The notes below the pieces were generated by a model. It did no database searches, was not told where the DNA came from, and was given only the letters and a program-made list of their open reading frames with translations. The translations under genes were made by a program, and so were the position numbers. Source: Galbula dea (Eukaryota; Chordata; Aves; Piciformes; Galbulidae). Taken from it: DNA of 64,000 bases. This document shows positions 1 to 12,664 of this stretch, piece by piece (positions within the stretch are counted from its first letter, which is position 1; each line of letters opens with the position of its first letter). The stretch is taken from assembly GCA_013399015.1 (NCBI GenBank), contig VWZX01001688.1:1178001-1242000 (forward strand), written 5' to 3'.

Positions 1-816
1 TGTTATGTTGAAGGGTACAAAACAACGTCAGTGTCTAAGAAAACAGCTTTCTGGTCAGGGGTCACCAACTGCTGGACTTTCTTATACTCTACTCCCCATC
101 TATCACATATAAATTCTTGTTATTACTCATGACAAAAGTCACGGATAATTTTAAAAAGAGGTAGCCTTGGCCTCTGAAGACCATGACAAGCACATCAAGA
201 ACCAGATACTGCAGGTTAACAGCCCACGAAGATCAGAAAACGCTGGTCAAATACATACCTTCAGAATGCTGACAAGAGTAAAACATCAGGAGGACTATAT
301 CACCACTTCAGTCAAGAAGCGGCATAGTAACTCAGAACACTGGAGAGCTTGAGTTTACCAAGTACCAGGAGTTAGGAATTAAACTTTCCAGACAGACTAA
401 GTTCTTGGATTCTTCTTGTCTGTTTTGTGGTGGCACCTGACAGCAAAAAAAAGAGCAAAAGAACTCATAGTTCTTATGCTCCAGCTATTAAAAAAGATAT
501 TACTCTGTGCTCCCCACACACCCAAGAAATGAAGTCTAAGTGCAATACATGAGGAACGCCCTCTCATTCACAAAGCTTCTTTCCATCAGCTACTGTTTAG
601 TCACCTTGCACACCTGCTGATTCATCACTCAGGAAGGGAGTATGCTGACATGGTTTGGCAGACAAGTAGCAGGCAGAGACATGGATCTTAACTTCTGTCT
701 CCAGATTGAGAGAGTGCACAACAATCCCTGAAGTATCAAGAGAGGAAACCTCTTCTATTAAGCAGGGGAAGAAAGGGCAATGAAGTATTCTTTAAAATAT
801 ATCCAAAGTATAAAAG

Positions 817-912
817 TAGTTATACATACACATATGTACAAGCCCCAAACCCACATCTATCTTTGTCTATACAGACATGTGTGTCTGCACATATATACAC
901 ACACACATACAA
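817..912. repeat. degenerate CA/TA-rich simple repeat
   Basis: The stretch is dominated by alternating purine and pyrimidine (acatacacatatgtaca at its left end, acatatatacacacacacat at its right end), interrupted by a less regular middle. This is an imperfect, old microsatellite with no gene content. Confidence 0.6.
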
Positions 913-2293
913 AAGTAAAACAATATTTTCTGTTCTCCTAAAATTAAGAAAAATGGTTTTTCTTACAGATTAAGATCCTTGCACATTTTACTGACCACAG
1001 CATAGGACCATTGTAAATCTTCATGAAACAGATTTACCAGGCCCTTGAGTAATCACAGGAAATTCAAATTCAAGCATGCTGCTAGAATTCTATATTCATT
1101 CAGCAATATTTTTTTCAGTTTGACAGCCCACAGACATCAATCTCAAAAAATGTTGCTTTGAGTAATGAATACCAGATATGCACCATTTCTGTAGCTGTAA
1201 TAGCACTGACCCATTGTCCTTCCAACTAATCTTCAGATGAGTCTAAGATCAGACAGACTTTAATTAGAATTTACTGATTTTGCTTGATACCTTACTTTTA
1301 AGTAGTTGTACTGAATGTACCACACACACACAAATAAATTAATAATTACATGTAATAAATAAATAAAAGCCATTTCATAGACAATCTGCTAGCAGTTCTT
1401 TACCTCCTTGCACTCTGTGATCATCATAGTCCTGGTGAGGAGGACGAGGAAGCATTACATATTGGAAATTCTAAAGAATTGTTTCTTAAATGGCCCTTCA
1501 CGATATGAAGTATGCTGTTGTTAAGGATCATTAATTTATAGCACTCCAGTCAAAACTACAGTAGTTATTAAAATCTTTACTGCTGCAGCAGATTGGTGCC
1601 ACAACAGCCCAATTTCAGAAACATGCTATCAGAGTTTCCTTGTGACCCAGACTCAACATGGCTTTTTGATGCTATATATTAAATAACTGAAATATATGTC
1701 ATAAGACTTCTGCCTTCTGGCTGGTGTGAAGAACACCACCTCGCTCTTTATGGAAAAGAGAATTCCTACTTTCTGCCATGCCACCTAGAGCTGTCAATTA
1801 GCTAGGCATGTCAGGAATCCTACTTCTTCCCCAGCTATGACACCACAGTCAAAAGCTCTGTCTAATGAAAGCACTGCAGCCCAGATTAAGAAGATTCTTT
1901 TTTCTTTCAGATAATCTTTTCATTGTAAATTTATATAACATCACAAAGTCAGGATTTGTCTAGCACTGAGAAACACTTACTGTCCTTCACCTTTTTACAG
2001 TACTGCTGAAATTAAGAACTTGATGAAACTGAAGATTATGAGAGAACCAAATAGATGAAACCCAAGCTTAAGTGAAATACCATGAAGTCTGCAGAACAGT
2101 CAACATTTCCACAGCCAAGCCCTGCATAATTCTGAAAACAAGAAAGATGATGAAAGCTTTTCAGGTAAAATACCAGTATCTTTTTCTCCCAAGGGAACAG
2201 AGTTTTACTGTATTTGTTAGCAAGTTTAATTTTTTTTTTTTAAACACAGAATCTTTCTTTAATTCATGTAAAACTGTATCTCAGTCTGCATAG

Positions 2294-2318
2294 CCATAGT
2301 TAAATGTCTTAACTATGG
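2294..2318. repeat. perfect inverted repeat, 10-bp arms
   Basis: CCATAGTTAA at 2294-2303 and its exact reverse complement TTAACTATGG at 2309-2318 are separated by a 5-base spacer. It could fold as a short hairpin. I see no matching terminal repeats or target duplication that would make it a transposon, and the arms are AT-rich. Confidence 0.7.
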
Positions 2319-5300
2319 AATTTGAGAAATAAACTTTATATGTATGGGCAAGATTTGAGTACATATGAAAAATTCAACAGCCAGTAATTGAACTGCTGTA
2401 GCTGATTGCCCCAGAACTACTTTTTATGGCATGCGAATCCCGAAGATAGATTCTATACAGCACAGTAGAAATTGTTTATGCAGATCACATTTATGATCAA
2501 GAGGAAATATGTTACTAAGTTTCCTAACTGGGAAATGGTTTGATTCAATCTTCTCAGGAAATTAAAGGGTACAGGACTAGGGAATTCAGATTTTTCTGGT
2601 AGAACCCTTGATCATTTTTGTTTGTATCATCAGGGATTCTTTGGCAAGTAAGCAAACACCTCCTAGCAACTGGCTGACAATTCTGAGGTTACACAATCTT
2701 TTACAGAAGACTCGACTGAAAGAATTATATAAATGCATACTTTCCTTCACCTGTGATTAGTTTGCATGGAGATAAGATAGGGATGTTACGAGTATTTGTT
2801 ATTCACATGGTCATAAGTGAAAAATAATTTTCAGATTTGAAATTCAGTTCTGAACCACTGTATGTACATATTCATCCCAAGATTAAATCTCAGCAGCTTT
2901 CACTTGTTATTTTATATAGTTGGTAAGTGTCTTTACCCTAGAGTTTAATCACAGAAAGCTCATACGATAACAAGTCACAACAATATTACATGCACATAAG
3001 AAAAACCTCAAAGAAGAGGAAAGGGGCATGTGAAGGAGGGGTTTCTTCTTTACAAGTGAGGACAGTCACAGACACACAATAAGCACACAACTACAAAACC
3101 TGTTAAGTTACAATGATTGCATTCGTAATTCATTCTACAATTAGACATGGACTACACCTGAAGAACCAATAACATCTATATATGCACATGTTGGTAAATC
3201 CTACTGTTCCTGCAATGGATTGTGTTTGCCACATGGTTGGACTGGAATGGTTGTTGAGTACAGTTATGAACTGTCACCTACACCTAGACTATTGCAATTA
3301 CCAAACACCAGGTGGAGAGTGATTACCTTCTGATATTTTTCAGATCTACTTTGCAGATGATGCATCTCTGCCTGACTCCACTTTTTCATTACGCCACAGG
3401 GAAATTCACTAATTCACACTAATGAAGAGGGGATCCTTTACAAAGTTCAGAAATGTCTGACGTGACAGAATTTAATCGCATATGTTGAAACACAATGTTA
3501 TGTTTGCAAAGCCAGGGCTTGGTTTTAAGCAGATCTCATTAGTGCTCTGTACATGTCTACTATTTAAACAGTTGAGTGAGGTATTATATTTGAAAAAGTA
3601 GCAGATTTTCAAAAATATGAGATTTCTCCATCCTATCTGTTGTGTAATCTAGTACAAGATCAGAGTGACAAAGCTGTACCTTTATATTATGGGATTTACA
3701 TCTTACAGTCTGAAAGTTCTATTATAAAACAACTTATTTTTGTAAGCCATTCAATTAACTGACTTCATTTACATATGGATTTGTCTGTTACACCCAAACA
3801 CAACCCCTTTCTCTCCTTCCATTCGCAAATGGCCCTCTGTAACACAGCACTCTTCTTCAGCCCTGATCCTAGCTTCACCTAAATCTTCTTTAATTGTAAC
3901 TAGGCCAAGAAATACTACACCTGATTCCAACCTGTGTTTGCACTGATTGTTTAATACATATGCAGACTGACACAAATTGGCTATCAGAAAGCTTTTACCT
4001 CAAGCTTTTCACTGACACAAGCCACTTATCTGACTCACCCAATCACCGGTTTTCAAAAATATGTACGTTTACAGCTAATACCTCTGTGCCTCTAATTATT
4101 TAAGATTACAAAAATGATGGAGAAGCTAGAATCATAACTTTATAACCTCCCCAAGGTATGATACTGTACAGTAATACATTGTCAAAGGAGTACCAATCCT
4201 CTGCCTAGAAAAGGAAACACTTGGTGTGTTTCATGCATGTTCCTTACAGAAAAGGAGAAACTTACAATTCTTCAGTTTCTAGGTATAAGAATCAAATTCC
4301 CTTTCATTTATTCTGATGCACAAAACCACTCCATTACTTCAAGAACAGGAATGGAGAAGTTTAACCCATAATACAGTTAAACACAGAGCCAAGAGAACAA
4401 TAGCATCAGCACCTCCTTAACAAAGCTATTACTTCCACAGCTGCAGTTATACCACCAGAGCACTGCAGAACTTATTCCCAAGAGCTTGAGATCTCCAGTA
4501 GAGACTTCAGGTAAGCACAATTATTTATATACTCAGAACCTGACACTCTCCACTGCTCCTTACAGCATGAATTTATTGGTATTTATTAAACAAAATTATG
4601 ATCCCTTTTCATTTATACCAAAAAGTCCTGCTTGCAAACAATATTCACCACTACATTCTATTAACAAAGGTTCACATCAGGCCTATGTATGGACAATGCT
4701 TGACATTTGTGCTATATTTTGATTTCAAAACCACTTTCCCTTAGAAAATATAAAGCTACCACTTATTTTTCACTTGTTAAAAGAGTATATACTTTTTCTA
4801 GATTCTCCTTTTGTTGGAAATGCTCTGAATAGGAATCTATACTAAAACTAATGTAGTCCCATGCAGGAGTGGGGTTTTTTTGTGTCACTGAAACACTGAA
4901 GAAAGCTATTTCATCCATTGTATTTTGGCTATTTCAAGAATCAGTTTAGCCACACTACTAAAAAATTGTTTCTAGTACGACAAATACTACTAATATCTGA
5001 GGAGAGATGCATTTTCTTAAAAACCTCCTGATATTAGAGTACTTTCAGAGGTGAAACAATATGTAATTGGTGATGATTTATCTTTCTGCAGGTCAGTTTA
5101 ATTTCCCTTGTCCTTTCTCTCTTGTGACATGTGCCATAACTCATGAAAAGTTGAGTTTTGTCTCTGTCCCCTGTATAGTCACCTACAATCATGCAACAAA
5201 CTATGACCTTGTACAAAAATGTAAAGAAAAACAACTCAAAAATGAAATGCCATCTACTTGTTCCACACCCAGGAAAGCAGACATCCAGAAACGTGAATTA

Positions 5301-5920
5301 TGTACGAGTTTCAGATAGTGACTGATGGTATCTCTCACATGCTACCTACAGGCAAAAGAAAACATCCTCCTAAGCTTTCAGCCACTGATGGAGTGAAAGT
5401 GTATAAATTACCAGTGTAGTTAGCATATAACTGCAAGGAATATAGTATTTGCTATAAATCTTTCTGTTACAAGCAAAAAATACAAATGAATTCTGGCCTA
5501 AAGAGTCCCTTTGTTTTGCAGCTCCTGTGTTTTGCAAGCATACAAGGTACACACTTGGGCAGAGTTGTTCAGAAAAAATAATAACAAAAAACCATCAAAA
5601 CAGACTGAAAAAGAAGAACAAAAGGCAGGTATCTAAAGAGAAAAAAACAAAATACATAGCAGGGACCAACAGAATGTTTACTCAAGAGAAACAATCAAGA
5701 ATACAGTTCTAGCACCTCCAATACAGAACAAACTTTCTGGACTCATTTTAGTGACTGGGTATTCTGAGTTTTCGAAAATTGGAAGCAAATTCTTAAATGC
5801 TGATCCGCTAACTTAAGTATGCTATAAACAGAGAGCTATGTATACATCACTAATGCCAATCATATGTAAAGACTGTATATGAAGTTGCAAATATCCATAA
5901 GAAACACCTGTAGAGATCAA

Positions 5921-6000
5921 TGTACTATGTACTATGTACTATGAAACTATTGTATGAAACTATTGTATGAAACATTGTACTATGTACAATGTACTATGAA
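5921..6000. repeat. nested tandem repeat (7-mer and 13-mer units)
   Basis: A 7-base unit (actatgt) is repeated about three times. It is followed by two copies of the 13-mer atgaaactattgt and then a return of the tactatgtac motif with palindromic arms (ATTGTAC tat GTACAAT). The mix of direct and inverted repetition suggests replication slippage at one site. No function is implied. Confidence 0.75.
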
Positions 6001-8981
6001 AATGGAAAGACAAAGCTAAACACATCTGAAAAAAAAATCCCCGAAACTCCTGTTTTTAATCTGTTGTAAGTCAATCTATTAACAAAATATATAAAATATA
6101 TACACCCACACTCTTGTAATGGGTATCTGCCAGATTAGATCTCTACCTGTTCCAGATTATCAATGTCATTTGCCTCTAGCAATAATTGTCTCCATGTACG
6201 CATCTGTGAAACATACAACACCAATTTTGAGAGCTTGGGCTATAGTAACAAGTCCATGCATTAAAGAACTTGAACTTTCTGGCACTGAGTTAGTTGCGGC
6301 TACAATACACTCAAAGGATAACTGTGCTGAAATTTCAGCAACTTCCCATAATACAAGGGTAAAGAGACTGTAAAAGAGTTTGGTTTCAAATTGTTTTTCA
6401 AAAATATGGTCTGCATTATTAGTGCTATTTTGATTCATGTAAAGCACTGCTAGGTGCAAGAAAAATAAGATTTTATATATAAAAAGGCTTTTGAGGGGGT
6501 CAATAATTAAGGAATGTTATTAAACATAATTTTATACAAAGCGCAACTACAGACATATCAATAGCACTGCTTAAATCAGCTCTAAGCATGTCAACAATAT
6601 CTACTGTTATCCATTGGGAAAAAAATATCACCAATTTGAAATGTAACCAATTTCTGGATAGGCATTTTAAAGAGCATTATTTCAGTGGGATTATCATCTG
6701 CTAGCCCTGCTCTTGTCCTCCTCCTTTACAACTGCCAAGATGTGGTATTTCCAAAAAATGTGAAACCCTTTATTACCCTGATAAAAAATGTTCATCCAAC
6801 GTATGCCACTACACACAGATGAGATCCATCAATCTTTTTTGATTTCTAGAAATGATTAGGCTTGACTCAAATGTCTTCAACATTATTGTCAAACTTTTTT
6901 TTTTTAAAAAAATGGAACTGTGCCATACGTTTGGCAGACTTCCTATTGGCATGAACTGCCACAGCAGGTAAGTCAGTTAGGCAGCATTTGTTTCACAGTC
7001 ATACCTTATTTAACATTCTGTGGTTATTTCTTTTTAACATCATAATCAATCTTACTCTCAAACTGGGGGAAAGCTCAGCTCCTTGTTCATATCTGCTTAC
7101 AGTTCTGACAACTCCCTCTAGTTTGCCCTCTGAGGTATGCAATGTACAAGTGTACATTCTCACATCTTTCAGAAGAAATATCCTATTCCAATCTTTGCTA
7201 TCTTCCATTAACCTCACACACTTGTCTCTTCTTCTTTCAGTCTCTAATCACAAATGCATGGCTGACAGCCACCTTTCTCTCAGTACTGCATCTGGGGATG
7301 GCCAATATGTCAGACCCACAAAATGAACTAATTCCTTTTTCTCTCTGACTGCAAACAACCCCCCTTCTCTCTAGCTGACAAATTAGGATCTTTCCTTCAC
7401 ATGGTTACCGTCTCTGCAAAATGCTGACAACTCAATGAGAGGCCAACTAAATAAATCATTCAGAAGCAAGGAGCTGCTTCAGCTGTAAGTGACCTGAAAC
7501 AGCTGGTAAATTCTTAAATGCCCACACCTTCCCCACAAAACAATGAAATATTCTGCAAAAATAAACAGTGTCTCTCCAAACCTGCTGGGCTATCACAAAA
7601 CAGGGTTAGGAAGGAAGCACAGGAACTAGGAATCAGCAGGGGCAATTAATTTTTCTTGAAGGACTGCACCACAGCCATTAATTTTCTTGAAGCGTACAGA
7701 AAGTAGGAAGAGCCTTAACTAAAAATGATATTCAGATGACAACTGTGTTTGTCTTGTAATCACATCCTTTGCATATTGATTTTGATATAAGTGTGTATTA
7801 TGGATTATGATATTTTTATTATAAAAAATCCTTTAAGAAAAAAAGGCTCATTTAGAGAAAAATTTCAGCAATATTCTGTGGATGTTATGAAACTTCTATT
7901 GTATTTTCCACAAATTGTTTTTACAACTTAAGCAGACACTTGTCTTCCAAAATAGAGTACCAGTAGAGATACTTTTCGATAAGACACTGCTATTTATCAA
8001 TTAGTTATTGCAAAGTTTTGGTTTAATCTGGAATGTTCTTACATAAGCTCCAGTGTAGGGCTTCCAAAAGCTTCATGCTTAGCTATTTTATTTTATGGCC
8101 TAGATAATATAACATTTGAAGAAAATAATACAGTGAATTGTGTGGTCAATCACATTTTTGTAAACATTTTGGGGACCACTTAGAATACCACGTCCTCTGC
8201 AATAAGCTGTCAGTTACTTTACTGTAATTAGCTTGAGGGGTTTACTAAGAAATACATATGGTTCTTGAGAATTTGGTTGAAAATAGAAACCTGCATGTCA
8301 TAGCTTCTTATAAAATATGAAACTATGTATTTCTATACAGCCAGAGTGTAGCACAAACAAAAAGCAGTGTCAAAACTGTCACAGACTGATCAGATAAAAG
8401 CAGTGAAAACAAATCTCTAGTTGAAAGAGATAACCTTAAAACTGAAACATTTTTGCTTCTTAGTTGGAGGCTACATTGGCCACACAAACCCCAATCACAG
8501 CTACTGTTGAAGACGAACAACTTCTAGCCACACTACAACCAAGCACAACATCTGAACTTTGTGATCAGCACAGACTCACACATAAATAACTATCACAAAT
8601 ACAGTCACAATTATGTTAACTTTACAAGATTTTGATTGCATCAAGCAATCAAAAATGTCTACTACATTTTGATATGTAAGGAAGGTAACATCATTTGCAG
8701 AATATGTAAATTAAATTGGCATTCATCTCTGCATTAAAAAGTTGGTGCTTGGTCCCTTTAAAGTAACAGAGTTTAAAACAACAGTCTTAAAAGCATATTT
8801 CTATTTTGGACACTTTAAGCTGGAACACTATGGTATATACAGTGTGGATCTGCAATACTAATTTTAAAAAAGAGGAGGTTTAAGAGCCATATGATACAAC
8901 ATAAATAAAAATAAACACAACTCATCTATGGCATCCCATGCATGACGAATAATGTAATTCAGTGGACACAGTCACATTCTC

Positions 8982-9001
8982 TGCCAGGCATTTGCCTGGC
9001 A
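8982..9001. repeat. perfect GC-rich hairpin, 9-bp arms
   Basis: TGCCAGGCA at 8982-8990 and its exact reverse complement TGCCTGGCA at 8993-9001 flank a 2-base spacer. The GC-rich arms stand out in AT-rich surroundings. It is too short for a pre-miRNA stem by itself, and the flanks do not obviously extend the pairing. Confidence 0.7.
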
Positions 9002-11660
9002 ATATGTAATACAAAGTAACTTGGACATTTTTAGTTATTTTATAACAAGCTGTATTCCATGCTTCTTGATCTGTTTCAGACTTGCTTTTAACTAAGTAGA
9101 TGTAGGTAGAGCCTATACTAGGAGACGGCTGAAGCACATTTCTAAATTTACCATTGAAGTATCTTAGATTTCATATTTCTAATGAACACAAATGCTTGAA
9201 GAAAATGCAGTAAGGCAATCTTTACACAGTTAAGGTATTTTAATTCAAAGTAATCTACCCAGCGATAAATATGTAATGAAGTGTTATTATATACTGGAGG
9301 AATAGGGAACAGTTGGTATAAAAAGAAGCAAACAACAACAACAAAACCACCACAATAATCCCCCAACATATTCCTAGTATTACTAGCAAATTAATAAACA
9401 GCAAGAAGTACATTGTCAGAAAGTTCTATATTTATTTCCTCATTCATGGACATCTGATCACTTCTTAACAAAAAAAAAAATTCTTTTCACTTGTTTACAA
9501 TCCATGTAAATACATAAACACAGACTGATAGGGATTTGTTTCATAGGGAAGTCATTTATGACCGATTGTTAACATTAAGAGCATACCTACTTCAACACCT
9601 AGTTCCTTACAAGATCCTTCCCCATCTATCATCTGCTAACAGAAGTAACATAGGAAACATTAAAATTTACCAGCCATGCACCACGTCAGAATAGATATCA
9701 TGGTCCTACAACCCGCAGACATGACTGTTGAAATCCACTGTCAATTTTTAAACTGATTTAGAAAGAACATTTTGCTAAAGTAAATGAGCAGTGCAAAAGT
9801 AAGAAATTAAAGGCAATAGAAAAGCTGAAGAAATCAGCCCATAAACACAGGCTAGGGGCTAAACATTGTTCAGAGACAGTAAATACTTACAGTCCAGATG
9901 ATTCAGTTCCATTATGCCACTTTTTTAACTCCTCAGCCTGAACGTTGAAGGATTATGAGCTAGTTTGGCATCTATAACCTCACCATTCTCTCCTAGTAGC
10001 TACATACTACAAGAAGCTTAAGTACAATTTACTTCCTACATCTACACCTCCAGCCCCAGTAGCAGGAGATGAAAGACAGATTCAAACCCAGTAGAAGGCA
10101 GCAAGAAAATCAAGACACTGCTATGCTTCTAGGATGGAAGAATGAAATCTACTACTTCTGTCCACTAAAAACAAACATCCAGTTTTCCAGGAACAATTCT
10201 TTCCTTTTCTCCAACTATTTTTAACTGTACGTATATATTTAACAATCAAGAAAATACTGGGGTTTCTTCCCCCCCAAGATTTAAACTTGGTAAAAATCTA
10301 TAGATAGTGTGACAAATATAATTTTAGCTGCACTAGATAAATATTGGGGCACTCCCAAATACAGCTGCAAAGCGTGTAAACAGGAACAGCATTGGACTGA
10401 TGACTTTCTTTGCATAGTAACCCAAATAGAGCACATCAGGTTTCACACAGCATCATTTTTTCAGGGCTTCCTAGGAAGCATTTTCCTGTTCCATCATATT
10501 GCATCAGACTGACTTCAACATCATTCATACCAAAATAAACCCAAGACCTTCTAGGTAGCGGAACGGGAGGAGTTGTCGGGTAGGAGTGCGAGATGTCAAA
10601 TACATCCCCTAACACCTAACTGATGAGGCAAATGTTTAACATAGGGAAGAAACTTTTCAGTCAGAGTTCTACCATTCTCTCACCTACCAGGTAAATGGCT
10701 TGCTTCCTCTCCCTCCCTGTATGGCTGCTAGCTACGCTAGAATAGCCCCACCAACTTCCTGGGTTCTGGGGCAGGTGTTCTACCCTACTGCTGAGGACCT
10801 TTTCAAACAAAAGCATCCAGAAGGTTCATATGACAATTACATAAGAAAATTATACATCAAAAATTCATATAAGTTTTTCCAAATTGCTTTACCCGTTTTA
10901 CATTTTTTTTTTACTGTTGCATATAAAATGATGTTGCAAAAATCAAGCTTTATTTTTCAAATCACGATAAAACAGATGTTATTTCTGTTCATAGCTGCCA
11001 CAGTACATAGAATTTGCACTCTTAGAAAAAACACATTTTAGGCCTCACTCTTCCAACGTTCCCTAAATTGTCATGGATGCTGCAATTATAAAACAGTATC
11101 TAATAACCTATACTACACAATGCCTTTGAAGTAAATATTTCCTTATCAAAAAGCAACAATTCCTAAAAGTATTTTAAAGCTCAAGGAAGCTGTTATTAAA
11201 GCAAGATTTATAGGTATAAACCATCCACAGTTCCATCCGTAGAGTGTGAAATTAGTGACTGAGGAAAGATTTCACAGGAACTCAATCTGAGTGCAGTGCT
11301 ATTGCAAAGGATTTGCAACTTTAGTCTCTTTGCCAAATCCTACATATGTGCAAGCTGCTGTAGTTATTCATGCAAAGCAACAGATAATCAGCAGCGTCTA
11401 AAGCTTTTTTACATTTATATTGAATGTGAAGCTCTTTTCTCTCTATCAGTGTGTATCTAATACCTTAGGCATGGCAAGGTCATATATGAAGTAAGCACTG
11501 AGGAAGTTTCTAATGTCACAAGTCTAAAAATGTTTGATTTAATTTTTTAATGAAATTCTGGAAATCTCTGAGTTCTATTTGCAGTTAGCATGCTGAGTCA
11601 AAACTTGAAGTTCAATGTCCAACTGAATGATCAGCATTTGCATTTTAATTGTTTATAGGC

Positions 11661-11721
11661 TTTGTGCACTCATTTAATAAAACTTCACAGTGAATTCTAA
11701 ATAACAAATTCCAAATTTCTG
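11661..11721. repeat. 61-bp dispersed repeat, copy A
   Basis: This 61-base segment (starting tttgtgcactcatttaataa) recurs at 12604-12664 with 5 mismatches, no gaps and the same orientation, about 92% identity. The similarity stops sharply at both ends. It could be a fragment of an unrecognised interspersed repeat or a local segmental copy. No coding potential is evident. Confidence 0.75.
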
Positions 11722-12064
11722 TAACTCACACATCACCATATTGAGACATCTGGATCCCTACGACAAATGACCACATCTACAGCAACACTGAAAGACTGAC
11801 AAGGCTACTCCCCCCACTAAGCATGCCTCAGTTCAATGCGAAGAACACATATGTACACTCACTTGTAGCTCAGTCAAGCATCTGATGCAGTGGCTACAGA
11901 TCTAAAAGCAAAGGCTTCCCAGAACTTGCAGTTATAACACATCATATTCTCACCTTTCATATGCTATTCTGAAAGTTCACCAGCTGCATCTGAAACACAT
12001 CATTTGAGAACAAAGGCTGCCAGAGCACCGTGCAGCAGGAAGGGAGCAGTGCACCTCCTGGAGG

Positions 12065-12096
12065 TTCTAAAGGAACCTCTAGGGGTTCCTTTAGAA
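12065..12096. repeat. perfect hairpin, 13-bp arms
   Basis: TTCTAAAGGAACC at 12065-12077 pairs exactly with GGTTCCTTTAGAA at 12084-12096 around a 6-base loop. Pairing does not continue beyond the arms. It lies between the two copies of the 61-bp repeat. The stem is shorter than a usual pre-miRNA, so a cruciform-prone palindrome left by a local inverted duplication is the simplest reading. Confidence 0.75.
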
Positions 12097-12603
12097 GGCC
12101 GCATAGTTCAGCAGCAGAAGCCTTTCAGTGTAGCTCCTATGTAGACCATGTGGCTATATGCATGTCATATTCACCCTTATCAGATGATTCAAGATTTATT
12201 ATTTTAATTTTAAAAGTTTTTGTTCCCTTCATTACCCCTCTTGAATTTATTAAATATGAAATAAAACTCCATAAGACCCCACACAAACACACATAGGAAG
12301 AGGCTTACCTGTGGTACAAGCATCACCAAGAACTACAACAGAAAATATCTGCCTGAATGACAACATTTTCCTGAATGGTAAACAAGACATCTTCAAAGAG
12401 AAATGGTCTAAAGAGGCAAGAGTAAGTGCCTTTTCTCTTCATCTTCATTATCTTAGTGCAACTGCACTGAAGTCACTTTTCTCCAAATTAATACCAGGGC
12501 AAGAACAGAACATGCTACAAATGAGATTAAATTTGGTATTAAACTCATAGACTTAACAGCTACCTTCCCCCACCTTGTAAAGCAAGAATATTTTTCCCTT
12601 ATA

Positions 12604-12664
12604 TTTGTGCACTCATTTAATAACACTTCACAGTAAATTCAAAATGATAAATTCCAAATTTCTG
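12604..12664. repeat. 61-bp dispersed repeat, copy B
   Basis: This is the second copy of the segment at 11661-11721, in direct orientation with a start-to-start offset of 943 bases. The five substitutions relative to copy A and the unrelated flanks show that the copies are not recent. The family is unknown to me. Confidence 0.75.

Noticed and set aside
3769..3975. 68-codon minus-strand frame with a charged middle (IKEDLGEARIRAEEE)
   Set aside because: Short, with no domain and no convincing splice pair at its ends.
6166..6459. 97-codon open frame on the - strand (ends MHGLVTIAQALK-GVVCFTDAYMETIIARGK in outline)
   Set aside because: It looks protein-like, but it has no start or splice context of its own, stops 18-20 bases before a good donor used by a different frame, and matches no family I recognise.
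12306..12360. Minus-strand segment reading VVVLGDACTTG before a good donor, reminiscent of a small-GTPase P-loop
   Set aside because: The Walker A spacing and the GK[ST] residues are absent, and the segment is only about 13 codons. Taken as coincidence.
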